A stretch of DNA of 14,140 nucleotides from an uncultured Blautia sp. (GTDB lineage: Bacteria > Bacillota > Clostridia > Lachnospirales > Lachnospiraceae). Where the stretch lies: NCBI GenBank assembly GCA_938028845.1, contig CALIZJ010000041.1:1-14140 (forward strand). Reading direction: 5' to 3'. The notes under the pieces were generated by a model, which saw only the letters and a list, made by a program, of their open reading frames with translations, was not told the origin of the DNA and searched no databases. This document shows positions 6,567 through 13,536 of this stretch, piece after piece (the first letter of the stretch is position 1; the number at the start of each line of letters is the position of its first letter). The position numbers and the translations under genes were made by a program.

Positions 6567-7862
6567 ATGAGTGATAGAATTATAAACGCTGCGCTGTTAG
6601 GTCTTGGGACGGTAGGCGGAGGAGTTTACAAGGTTTTAAAAAACCAGGAAAGTGAGATGGAGGCAAAGATCGGGAGTAAAGTCCGGATATCCAGGATATT
6701 GGTGCGAAACCTGGAAAAAGCGGCTTTAAGAGTAGAAGATCCGTCTGTTTTGACAAATAACTGGGAAGAAATCTTAAATGATCCGTCTATTGATATTGTT
6801 ATTGAGCTTATGGGCGGGATCGAGCCGGCAAAGACATACATCCTGGCTGCGCTAAATGCAGGCAAACATGTGGTATCTGCCAATAAAGATCTGATTGCGG
6901 TACATGGAAAAGAGCTTTTAGATACAGCGGAGAAGAACCATGTGGATTTCCTGTTTGAGGCTGCGGTGGCAGGCGGTATTCCGATCATTCGCCCGTTAAA
7001 GCAGTGTCTTGCCGGAAACCATATGTCAGAAGTTATGGGGATCATTAATGGAACGACAAACTTTATTCTGACAAAGATGACCCAGGAGGGAATGGAGTTT
7101 TCAGAAGCCCTGTCTCTTGCCACGGAACTTGGCTATGCGGAAGCAGATCCTACTGCGGATATAGAAGGACTTGACGCAGGGCGCAAAGTGGCAATTCTTG
7201 CATCGGTAGCCTTTAATTCCAGAGTGGTTTTTGACGATGTGTACACAGAGGGGATTACGAAGATCTCCGCCAAAGACATACGCTACGCAAAGGAGATGGG
7301 CTGTGACATCAAACTCCTTGGGATGGCAAGAAATACAGATGATGGAGTGGAGGCATATGTGTGTCCTATGCTGATCCCAAGTTCTCATCCTCTTGCTTCT
7401 GTAAATGATTCTTATAATGCAGTTTTTGTCCATGGAGACGCAGTGGAGGATGCCATGTTCTTTGGAAGAGGCGCAGGAGAGCTCCCTACAGCCAGCGCTG
7501 TTGTGGGAGATGTATTTGACATTGTGCGGAATATCCGTCTGGGGTGCAGCGCCAGGATTGGCTGTACCTGCTATAAAGACCTGCCTGTAAAGAAAATGGA
7601 AGACACCCATAACAGCTACTTCCTCCGTATGCAGGTGGAGGACCGCTGCGGCGTCCTTGCAGAAATGACGGCTGTGTTTGCAAAGCATCATGTGAGCGTT
7701 GCGCAGATCATCCAGAAGGAATCAAAGATCAAGGACAGCGCGGAGGTGGTTGTGATCACGTCTACTGTAAAAGAGGGTGATTTCAGGAAAGCCATGGATG
7801 AGCTGGATAAGAGCCAGGCAGTAAGAAAGATTTCCAGTATGCTTAGAGTATACGGAAAATAA
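6567..7862 (+). CDS. hom: Homoserine dehydrogenase with C-terminal ACT domain
   Basis: This enzyme reduces L-aspartate 4-semialdehyde to L-homoserine with NAD(P)H, the branch step toward threonine and methionine. ATG 6567 is chosen over an in-frame GTG at 6543 because GAGGAG (6553-6558) lies eight bases before it. The 431 residues show the Rossmann motif LGLGTVGGGV (11-20), SANKDLIA (104-111), the catalytic domain with GGIPIIRPL (136-144), NGTTNFILTKM (161-171) and GLDAGRK (201-207, with catalytic-type Asp203 and Lys207), and GRGAGELPTASAVVGD (300-315). A C-terminal ACT domain (about 352-431, starting YFLRMQVEDRCGVLAEM) is the usual site of threonine feedback. No aspartokinase domain is fused. 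The gene stands alone here: no thrB, thrC or asd neighbour is seen, and gpmI follows with its own promoter. Confidence 0.96.
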   Translation: MSDRIINAALLGLGTVGGGVYKVLKNQESEMEAKIGSKVRISRILVRNLEKAALRVEDPSVLTNNWEEILNDPSIDIVIELMGGIEPAKTYILAALNAGKHVVSANKDLIAVHGKELLDTAEKNHVDFLFEAAVAGGIPIIRPLKQCLAGNHMSEVMGIINGTTNFILTKMTQEGMEFSEALSLATELGYAEADPTADIEGLDAGRKVAILASVAFNSRVVFDDVYTEGITKISAKDIRYAKEMGCDIKLLGMARNTDDGVEAYVCPMLIPSSHPLASVNDSYNAVFVHGDAVEDAMFFGRGAGELPTASAVVGDVFDIVRNIRLGCSARIGCTCYKDLPVKKMEDTHNSYFLRMQVEDRCGVLAEMTAVFAKHHVSVAQIIQKESKIKDSAEVVVITSTVKEGDFRKAMDELDKSQAVRKISSMLRVYGK

Positions 7863-7899
7863 TAGCTGCTTTTATGAGAAATTATCTTGAAGAAAACAA

Positions 7900-7927
7900 T
7901 TGAAAAATTTCTATTTTTTGTTACTAT
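7900..7927 (+). promoter_or_regulatory. Promoter for gpmI
   Basis: TTGAAA (7900-7905), a 16-base spacer and TACTAT (7922-7927) lie 38 bases after the hom stop. The start would be near 7934, so the transcript begins at or just inside the first GGAG element of the structured leader. Its presence makes gpmI independent of hom. Confidence 0.5.
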
Positions 7928-7929
7928 AT

Positions 7930-7998
7930 AAAAGGAGCTACTTTTTAGTACAAAAAAACTCTCCTTTTTACTAAGGAGAACGATTACAAATAAAGGAG
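7930..7998 (+). promoter_or_regulatory. gpmI leader with mutually exclusive GGAG/CUCC pairings
   Basis: CTCCTTTTT at 7961-7969 can pair with three segments: AAAAGGAG upstream (7930-7937, 8 bp), AAGGAG just downstream (7973-7978, 6 bp, 6-base loop) and AAAGGAG of the ribosome binding site itself (7992-7998 region, 7 bp). A small TACT/AGTA hairpin lies in the first loop. The pairings exclude one another, so the leader could switch between exposed and hidden ribosome site. This is inferred from base complementarity alone. If transcription starts after 7934 the first segment would be shortened. Confidence 0.35.
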
Positions 7999-8004
7999 AA
8001 CATT

Positions 8005-9546
8005 ATGAGCAAAAGACCAACGGTTTTAATGATTCTTGACGGATACGGACTGAATGAAAAAAAGGAAGGAAATGCAGTATATGAGGCGAAGACTCCGGTT
8101 ATGGACAAGCTGATGGCAGAGTATCCTTTTGTAAAGGGGTATGCAAGCGGACTTGCCGTAGGACTTCCGGACGGCCAGATGGGAAATTCTGAAGTAGGAC
8201 ATCTGAATATGGGTGCAGGACGCATCGTATATCAGGAGCTGACCAGGATTACCAAGGAAATCGAAGACGGAGACTTCTTCAAGAATGAGGCCCTTCTTGC
8301 AGCTATGAAAAACGCAAAAGACAACGATTCCTCCATTCATTTTATGGGACTTTTGTCTGATGGCGGCGTACACAGTCATAACACCCATCTTTACGGCCTT
8401 CTTGAGATGGCAAAAAGAGAAGGTCTTAAAAAAGTGTATGTACACTGTTTCTTAGACGGACGTGACACCCCTCCGGCATCTGGAAAGGGATATATCGAGG
8501 AACTTGAGGCAAAGATGAAGGAAATCGGCGTAGGAGAGATTGGCGTGGTTTCCGGACGTTATTATGCAATGGACAGAGATAACAGATGGGACCGTGTGGA
8601 GCTTGCATATAAAGCCCTTACTAAGGGTGAGGGAGTGAAAGGTACAGATGCGGCAGAGGCTGTCCAGGCTTCCTATGATGCAGACAAGACTGATGAGTTT
8701 GTCCTCCCTACTGTGATTGAAAAGGATGGTAAGCCGGTTACGGTAATTTCTGATAAGGATTCCGTAGTTTTCTTTAATTTCCGTCCGGACCGTGCCCGTG
8801 AGATCACAAGAGCCTTCTGCGACGATGATTTTAAAGGTTTTGAAAGAGGAAAGAGACTGGATCTTACCTATGTATGCTTTACAGATTACGATGACACGAT
8901 TCCAAATAAACTGGTTGCCTTCCACAAGGTACTTCTCCACAATACCTTTGGTGAATACCTTGCCGCACATAATATGACACAGGCGCGTATCGCTGAAACA
9001 GAAAAATACGCCCATGTTACATTCTTCTTTAACGGCGGCGTGGAAGAGCCAAATAAGGGAGAAGACAGGATCCTTGTAAAATCTCCTAAGGTGGCAACCT
9101 ATGACCTTCAGCCTGAGATGAGCGCACCTGCAGTCTGCGACAAGCTGGTAGAGGCGATCAAGTCCGAAAAATATGACGTGATCATTATTAACTTTGCAAA
9201 TCCGGATATGGTAGGCCATACAGGTGTGGAGAATGCTGCTGTTAAAGCTGTGGAAGCTGTGGACGCATGTGTGGGCAGAGCTGTAGATGCTATCAAAGAG
9301 GTTGACGGCCAGATGTTCATCTGCGCAGACCATGGAAACGCAGAACAGCTTGTTGACTATGAGACAGGCGAACCGTTCACTGCACACACCACAAATCCGG
9401 TTCCGTTTATCCTGGTAAATGCAGACCCGAAATATAAACTCCGCGAGAACGGCTGCCTTGCAGATATCATTCCGACTCTGATCGAGCTGATGGGTATGGA
9501 ACAGCCAAAGGAAATGACAGGCAAGTCTTTGCTTGTTCAGGAATAG
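8005..9546 (+). CDS. gpmI: 2,3-bisphosphoglycerate-independent phosphoglycerate mutase
   Basis: This manganese-dependent enzyme of the alkaline-phosphatase fold interconverts 3-phosphoglycerate and 2-phosphoglycerate in glycolysis. The 513 residues are full length. The phosphatase domain contributes Asp12 in LDGYG, the phospho-serine nucleophile Ser62 in GNSEVGHLNMG, Asp401 and His405 in NPDMVGHTG, Asp442 and His443 in ADHGNAE, and His461 in AHTTNPVP. The inserted transferase domain contributes His123 in SDGGVHSH, DGRDTPP (151-157), SGRYYAMDRD (183-192) and FNFRPDRAR (257-265). AAAGGAGA lies about six bases before ATG 8005. It is on the same strand as gap-pgk-tpiA but separated from them by the sda genes and hom. 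Enolase, the next enzyme, is not in the window. Confidence 0.98.
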   Translation: MSKRPTVLMILDGYGLNEKKEGNAVYEAKTPVMDKLMAEYPFVKGYASGLAVGLPDGQMGNSEVGHLNMGAGRIVYQELTRITKEIEDGDFFKNEALLAAMKNAKDNDSSIHFMGLLSDGGVHSHNTHLYGLLEMAKREGLKKVYVHCFLDGRDTPPASGKGYIEELEAKMKEIGVGEIGVVSGRYYAMDRDNRWDRVELAYKALTKGEGVKGTDAAEAVQASYDADKTDEFVLPTVIEKDGKPVTVISDKDSVVFFNFRPDRAREITRAFCDDDFKGFERGKRLDLTYVCFTDYDDTIPNKLVAFHKVLLHNTFGEYLAAHNMTQARIAETEKYAHVTFFFNGGVEEPNKGEDRILVKSPKVATYDLQPEMSAPAVCDKLVEAIKSEKYDVIIINFANPDMVGHTGVENAAVKAVEAVDACVGRAVDAIKEVDGQMFICADHGNAEQLVDYETGEPFTAHTTNPVPFILVNADPKYKLRENGCLADIIPTLIELMGMEQPKEMTGKSLLVQE

Positions 9547-9552
9547 TCAAAT

Positions 9553-9589
9553 GGACATGCAAGCATGTCCGCTGGGCGCGTTGCTTGCG
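9553..9589. repeat. Palindromic element after gpmI
   Basis: GGACATGC (9553-9560) and GCATGTCC (9563-9570) form a perfect 8-bp inverted repeat separated by two bases. GCAAGC inside it (9559-9564) can alternatively pair with GCTTGC (9584-9589). There is no T-run, so it is not an intrinsic terminator; the actual terminator lies about 50 bases on. It may be a dispersed intergenic repeat or a 3'-end stabiliser. Confidence 0.45.
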
Positions 9590-9624
9590 GGAATAAACAT
9601 TAATAAAATTCGTGATTTTTACAA

Positions 9625-9654
9625 CAAAACCCTCTGGAGTCCAGGGGGTTTTTG
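9625..9654 (+). terminator. Intrinsic terminator of gpmI
   Basis: AAAACCC-T-CTGG (9626-9637) pairs with CCAG-G-GGGTTTT (9641-9652) through 12 positions including one U-G wobble, with a 3-base loop. The T-run extends from 9649 to 9653. It lies about 80 bases after the gpmI stop. Confidence 0.85.
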
Positions 9655-9691
9655 TTATTATAGAGAAAATAAAAGAAATAAAAAAGAAGTA

Positions 9692-9720
9692 TTGCAACGA
9701 TTCCCATTTTTTACTATAAT
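9692..9720 (+). promoter_or_regulatory. Promoter for the MATE exporter gene
   Basis: TTGCAA (9692-9697), a 17-base spacer and a perfect TATAAT (9715-9720) form a strong candidate promoter, with a start near 9727 and a leader of about 45 bases. No operator-like palindrome is evident next to it. Confidence 0.7.
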
Positions 9721-9770
9721 TCCCCTCAAATATCACAATAATAGTTTTTGGATATGAGGTGGAGGAGAAG

Positions 9771-11126
9771 ATGAAAACAGATATGACGAGCGGCAAGCCG
9801 ATGAGCATGATTCTGAATTTTACTATCCCTGTTTTTATTGGAAGTGTATTTCAGCAGTTTTATAACATGGCGGACGCAGTGATTGTGGGGAAGTTTGTAG
9901 GTACAAAGGCTTTAGCGGCAGTAGGGGCCACAGGAACCATCATGTTCCTGATCATAGGATTCCTTACTGGCCTGACAGCGGGTTTTACTGTACTGACAGC
10001 ACAGAAATTCGGGGCGGGAAAAACAGAGGAAATGCGGCAGACAGTAGGAAACGCAGCAATTTTATCTGTGGCGGTTTCTGTGGTGATGACAGCGGGGAGT
10101 ATGCTGGGCATGGAAAGCCTGCTGAAATTTATGAATACGCCGGAGGACATTTTGGCAGATGCCTATGCTTATATTATGATCATCTGTGGAGGAATTTTTG
10201 CTCAGGTGCTGTATAATTTTCTGGCAAGTGTGCTAAGGGCCCTTGGGAACAGCAAAACGCCTTTATATTTTTTGATCATCGCGGCGCTTTTAAACATAGT
10301 CTTGGACCTTGTTTTTATCATCGTATTTCATATGGGAGCGGCAGGGGCAGCCTGGGCGACGGTTATTTCCCAGGGAGTATCCGGGGTTTTATGTTTGTTT
10401 TATATTGCCAAAGCAGTTCCGGAGCTGCATTTAAAAAGGGATGACTGGAAATTCCGGAAAAATCTTGCGAAGAACCAGATCAGCGTAGGTATTCCCATGG
10501 GCCTTCAGTATTCCATAACGGCAATAGGCACGATGATGGTGCAGACTGCGTTAAATACCCTGGGTTCTTATGCAGTAGCGGCATTTACAGCCGGCAGTAA
10601 GATAGAGAATATATTCTCACAGGCGTTTGTAGCCCTTGGAACCACTATGGCCACCTATAATGCGCAGAATATCGGCGCCGGGAAACTGGAACGGGTACGG
10701 CAGGGATTCCGATGTGCCCATTTGATCGGCATTGCATATGCAGTGGTAACAGGAGTGTTCCTGGTTGTTGCAGGAAAATATCTCTCTTATCTGTTTATTT
10801 CAGATAATGCTGCGGAAGTTATTCCTATGGTGGATATCTATGTGAAATGTGTGGGGATTTTCTTTATTCCTCTGCATTTCGTAAATGTACTGCGAAATGG
10901 TATCCAGGGAATGGGCTATGGCGTCCTTCCTATGCTGGCAGGGGTTGCGGAACTTACCGGAAGAGGAATCACTGCAGTGATCGCTGCATCTGAAAAAAGT
11001 TACCTTGGAGCTTGTCTTGCAAGTCCTATGGCGTGGATCGTTGCCACTGCGCTTTTAGTTTTTATGTATTTTTATGTTATGAAAGATACAGCAAAAAGGC
11101 TTGGTCTGACGGCTGTAAATAAGTGA
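9771..11126 (+). CDS. MATE-family multidrug/Na+ antiporter-type exporter
   Basis: The protein belongs to the multi-antimicrobial extrusion family, integral membrane exporters that use a Na+ or H+ gradient to expel organic cations or other small molecules. ATG 9771 is preferred over an in-frame GTG at 9759 because GAGGTGG (9756-9762) lies eight bases before it. The 451 residues are typical and contain about twelve hydrophobic segments in two halves. Family features include the opening MTSGKPMSMILNF (5-17), QQFYNMADAVIVGKFVG (28-44), AAVGATG (49-55) and the second-half segment GVAELTGRG (391-399). The start, at the end of helix 12 and the basic C-terminus are intact. The substrate cannot be told from sequence, and no regulator lies beside it. 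It stands between the gpmI terminator and the L,D-transpeptidase gene. Confidence 0.93.
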   Translation: MKTDMTSGKPMSMILNFTIPVFIGSVFQQFYNMADAVIVGKFVGTKALAAVGATGTIMFLIIGFLTGLTAGFTVLTAQKFGAGKTEEMRQTVGNAAILSVAVSVVMTAGSMLGMESLLKFMNTPEDILADAYAYIMIICGGIFAQVLYNFLASVLRALGNSKTPLYFLIIAALLNIVLDLVFIIVFHMGAAGAAWATVISQGVSGVLCLFYIAKAVPELHLKRDDWKFRKNLAKNQISVGIPMGLQYSITAIGTMMVQTALNTLGSYAVAAFTAGSKIENIFSQAFVALGTTMATYNAQNIGAGKLERVRQGFRCAHLIGIAYAVVTGVFLVVAGKYLSYLFISDNAAEVIPMVDIYVKCVGIFFIPLHFVNVLRNGIQGMGYGVLPMLAGVAELTGRGITAVIAASEKSYLGACLASPMAWIVATALLVFMYFYVMKDTAKRLGLTAVNK

Positions 11127-11253
11127 TTTAGGGAAGAATAGACGGATAAAATAAGGATTACAGGATAAACTAAGCTTATAATTTGGGGTAAGTGTGACGA
11201 AATTATTAATCTTTTATAAAAAAGATAAATCCGGATGCAAAATGGAAGATTTA

Positions 11254-11262
11254 TGTTATAAT
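11254..11262 (+). promoter_or_regulatory. Extended -10 promoter for the L,D-transpeptidase gene
   Basis: TGTTATAAT (11254-11262) is an extended -10 element with a perfect TATAAT. The -35 position (GATGCA, 11234-11239) is poor, as is common with extended -10 promoters. The start would be near 11269, about 44 bases before the ATG. The rest of 11127-11253 is AT-rich with only a weak ATCTTTT/AAAAGAT hairpin (11209-11226) and no clear terminator for the MATE gene. Confidence 0.5.
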
Positions 11263-11312
11263 ATAGGGGTTATATAGTTTTTGACGCATTTATTGTCGAG
11301 GAGAGTATGTAA

Positions 11313-13052
11313 ATGAGCAACGAAGAAAAGATGGATAAGGCACAAGGGGTGACGCCGCATCCGGAAGATGCGGAAAATATAGATATCCAGGATAAGATTG
11401 ATGCTGCCATGGAGCAGATTGTAGCGGATACAGCCAAAACCGTGGAAACAGAATCTAAGGAAGACCAGGAACTGCCCGGATCTGTCCCGGAAGAACCCCA
11501 GGAAAAAGAGATTCAGATGCCCTTTACTACCGCTTCGCCTGCGCCCAGGAAAAAGTCGGCAAGGCCCAGACCCATAACTTATGTGCCTCTTGAGGAAGGG
11601 GAGATGGAAGTCCCCCCTGTTCCGCAGAAAAAGAAGAAGCATAAAGGGCTGAAAGTTACAGGGATCACCTTGGCGATTCTGGCAGTTGCTGCAGGATGTG
11701 CTTATGCCGGCGTATCTTATTATTATTTGGATAAGTTTTTTGAGGGAACCATTATTAACGGGATTGACTGTTCAGGAATGACTGCTTATGAGGCAGAGCA
11801 GGCGCTTGCCGCTAAGGTGGAGGATTATTCCATCCAGGTTATGGCAAGGAATCAGCAGCCGGAAAGCATAAATGGTGAAGAGATTGATTATCAGTATATG
11901 TCTGACGGAGAAATCTTAAACTATTTAAAACAGCAGAAACCTTATGAATGGATCACAGGTTTTTTTGAACAGAGAAGTTATACAGCAGAAGAAAATGTCA
12001 CTTACAATAAAGAAAAGCTCCAAAACCAGATCAAACAGTTAAACTGTGCAAAAGAAGAAAATCAGGTGGAGCCCCAAAACGCCTATGTAACATTTAAGGA
12101 TACACAGTTTGAAATCGTGCCGGAGACAGAAGGCAGTAAGCTGAATATGAAGCAGGCATACAGAATTCTTGAAAAAGCGGTTTCAAACAGTAAAGAAGCG
12201 ATCAACTTTGAAAAATTTGAAAAAGCATATGTTCAGGCAGAAGTGACCAAAGATAATAAAGAGCTTCAGGCCACTGTAGATGCTTATAATAATTTTACAA
12301 AGGCGAGCATCACTTATACTTTTGGAGACCAGACAGTGACTCTGGATGGTTCTACGATCAAGGACTGGCTGTCCTTTGATGAAAAGGGCCAGCTTGTGCA
12401 GGATGATGCCTCTTTCCAGCAGCACATAAAAGATTATGTAGCGCAGCTTGCCGCTACTTATGATACAGTGGGAACAGACAGGGAATTTTATACTACCAGC
12501 GGAAGGACTGTATATGTTTATGGTTCAGCCTACGGATGGCAGATCAACCAGGAGGCAGAAGTGGCGCAGCTTACCCAGGAGATCCAGTCAGGAACTCAGA
12601 CTACGAGGGAGCCGGTATATTCCATGACGGCAAATGCCCGTGGGGTGAACGACATTGGTGATACCTATATTGAGGTGGATTTAAGCGCGCAGCATATGTA
12701 TTATTACCAGAATGGCTCAGTTATCTTTGAGTCCGATATCGTGTCTGGGGATATGACCTACAGTGACCGCCAGACACCGCCGGGAATCTTTACTTTGTAT
12801 TATAAGAAAAGTCCGGATGTCCTGAGAGGAAAACTTCTTCCTAATGGAGAATACGAGTATGAGCAGCCGGTAACCTATTGGATGCCTTTTAACGGCGGAA
12901 TCGGATTCCATGATGCATCCTGGCAGCCGTACTTTGGCGGGGACCGTTACTATGGCGGAGGTTCTCACGGATGTATTAATCTTCCTCCGGATAATGCAGC
13001 GATCCTGTACAGCATCATTGATTATGGTGTTCCGATCGTCTGCTTCTATTGA
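11313..13052 (+). CDS. Membrane-anchored L,D-transpeptidase (YkuD domain)
   Basis: The 579-residue protein is predicted to cross-link peptidoglycan stem peptides (3-3 type) or attach molecules to them outside the cell. Residues 1-112 are a cytoplasmic, charged, low-complexity tail: acidic up to about 70, proline-rich at 75-105, then a KKKKHKGLK stop. One membrane helix follows (about 114-136). Residues about 140-435 form an extracellular region of the PG_binding_4 kind, with the typical IDCSGMTAYEAEQAL segment at 151-165. The catalytic YkuD domain occupies about 452-579, with His533 in GFHDASW and the nucleophile Cys554 in SHGCINLP. The length and order match a common clostridial type. GAGGAG (11298-11303) lies nine bases before ATG 11313. 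A DUF3784-like gene follows 58 bases after the stop. Substrate specificity and partner proteins are not visible. Confidence 0.93.
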   Translation: MSNEEKMDKAQGVTPHPEDAENIDIQDKIDAAMEQIVADTAKTVETESKEDQELPGSVPEEPQEKEIQMPFTTASPAPRKKSARPRPITYVPLEEGEMEVPPVPQKKKKHKGLKVTGITLAILAVAAGCAYAGVSYYYLDKFFEGTIINGIDCSGMTAYEAEQALAAKVEDYSIQVMARNQQPESINGEEIDYQYMSDGEILNYLKQQKPYEWITGFFEQRSYTAEENVTYNKEKLQNQIKQLNCAKEENQVEPQNAYVTFKDTQFEIVPETEGSKLNMKQAYRILEKAVSNSKEAINFEKFEKAYVQAEVTKDNKELQATVDAYNNFTKASITYTFGDQTVTLDGSTIKDWLSFDEKGQLVQDDASFQQHIKDYVAQLAATYDTVGTDREFYTTSGRTVYVYGSAYGWQINQEAEVAQLTQEIQSGTQTTREPVYSMTANARGVNDIGDTYIEVDLSAQHMYYYQNGSVIFESDIVSGDMTYSDRQTPPGIFTLYYKKSPDVLRGKLLPNGEYEYEQPVTYWMPFNGGIGFHDASWQPYFGGDRYYGGGSHGCINLPPDNAAILYSIIDYGVPIVCFY

Positions 13053-13065
13053 TCATAAAAAATCT

Positions 13066-13088
13066 GCTGCCGGATTTATTACGGCAGC
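13066..13088 (+). other. Hairpin between the L,D-transpeptidase and DUF3784-like genes
   Basis: GCTGCCG (13066-13072) pairs perfectly with CGGCAGC (13082-13088) around a 9-base AT-rich loop. It is followed by TATACAT, not a T-run, so it is unlikely to stop transcription fully. It may trim or stabilise the upstream message. The downstream gene starts 22 bases later, and no promoter is seen between, so the two genes are probably co-transcribed. Confidence 0.5.
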
Positions 13089-13110
13089 TATACATAACAG
13101 GAGGATTATT

Positions 13111-13413
13111 ATGGGTGGTACATTAATTGATTACATTTTGACAGTTGCTGCAATCGTGGTAGGTATTATGCTTTTGATGGGAAAAGGAGAAATTTTCATG
13201 AAAGGCGGAAATACTGAACTGCGAAAGAAACTGTATGATGAAAAAAAGATGGAAAAGGTATCCGGAATAGCTCTGATCCTGATCGGAGCTGCTACAGGAA
13301 TCAGTACATTGACTACAAATCCGATCGTCCAGATCGTATATCTTGTATTTTTAGTTGTTGTTTTTATCGTATGGGTTTATATGTTAAAAGTAAAATGCAA
13401 AAAAAAGGTATGA
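13111..13413 (+). CDS. Small three-helix membrane protein, DUF3784-like
   Basis: ATG 13111 is preceded by AGGAGG (13099-13104) at six bases. The open frame extends upstream into the L,D-transpeptidase gene, but that part is antisense-quality and has no ribosome site. The 100-residue product has three likely membrane segments (about 6-23, 50-66 and 71-92), a short loop with MGKGEIFMKGGNTELRKK (about 23-40), and a basic C-terminus ending KCKKKV. A first helix, then a Gly-Lys-Gly plus a lysine-rich stretch, then two helices is the layout I associate with DUF3784 proteins of Firmicutes, whose function is unknown; this assignment is by eye. Its place behind the cell-wall enzyme gene suggests co-expression but not necessarily a shared role. 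Confidence 0.7.
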   Translation: MGGTLIDYILTVAAIVVGIMLLMGKGEIFMKGGNTELRKKLYDEKKMEKVSGIALILIGAATGISTLTTNPIVQIVYLVFLVVVFIVWVYMLKVKCKKKV

Positions 13414-13424
13414 AATGACCTGTA

Positions 13425-13470
13425 AAAAAGAAGCATGCCGGGAAGATATGTCTTTGGCATGCTTCTTTTT
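13425..13470. terminator. Bidirectional terminator between the DUF3784-like gene and the HAD phosphatase gene
   Basis: AAAAAGAAGCATGCC (13425-13439) is perfectly complementary over 15 bp to GGCATGCTTCTTTTT (13456-13470), with a 16-base loop. The arms end in T-runs on both strands, so it can serve both convergent transcripts. Confidence 0.92.
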
Positions 13471-13536
13471 ACTATATTGAGCAGTTTAAGCGGTTCCGGG
13501 AGTGAGAATATACGGGGCTTTATGGTATGGGAATTA

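Noticed and set aside
7877..7918. AGAAATT/AATTTCT inverted repeat followed by a T-run after hom, as a terminator
   Set aside because: The 7-bp stem has a single GC pair and a 22-base loop and overlaps the gpmI promoter; too weak to call.
8452..9387. 311-codon minus-strand frame opposite gpmI
   Set aside because: Long only because of codon bias in gpmI; rich in Cys, His and Ile with no domain pattern and no ribosome site.
11177..11182. TATAAT as a promoter after the MATE gene
   Set aside because: There is no acceptable -35 box at 16-18 bases, whereas the TGTTATAAT at 11254 is closer to the next gene and better formed.
12910..13110. Upstream extension of the DUF3784-like gene into the L,D-transpeptidase gene
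   Set aside because: The AGGAGG at 13099-13104 fixes the start at 13111; the extension overlaps the catalytic end of the upstream gene in another frame.
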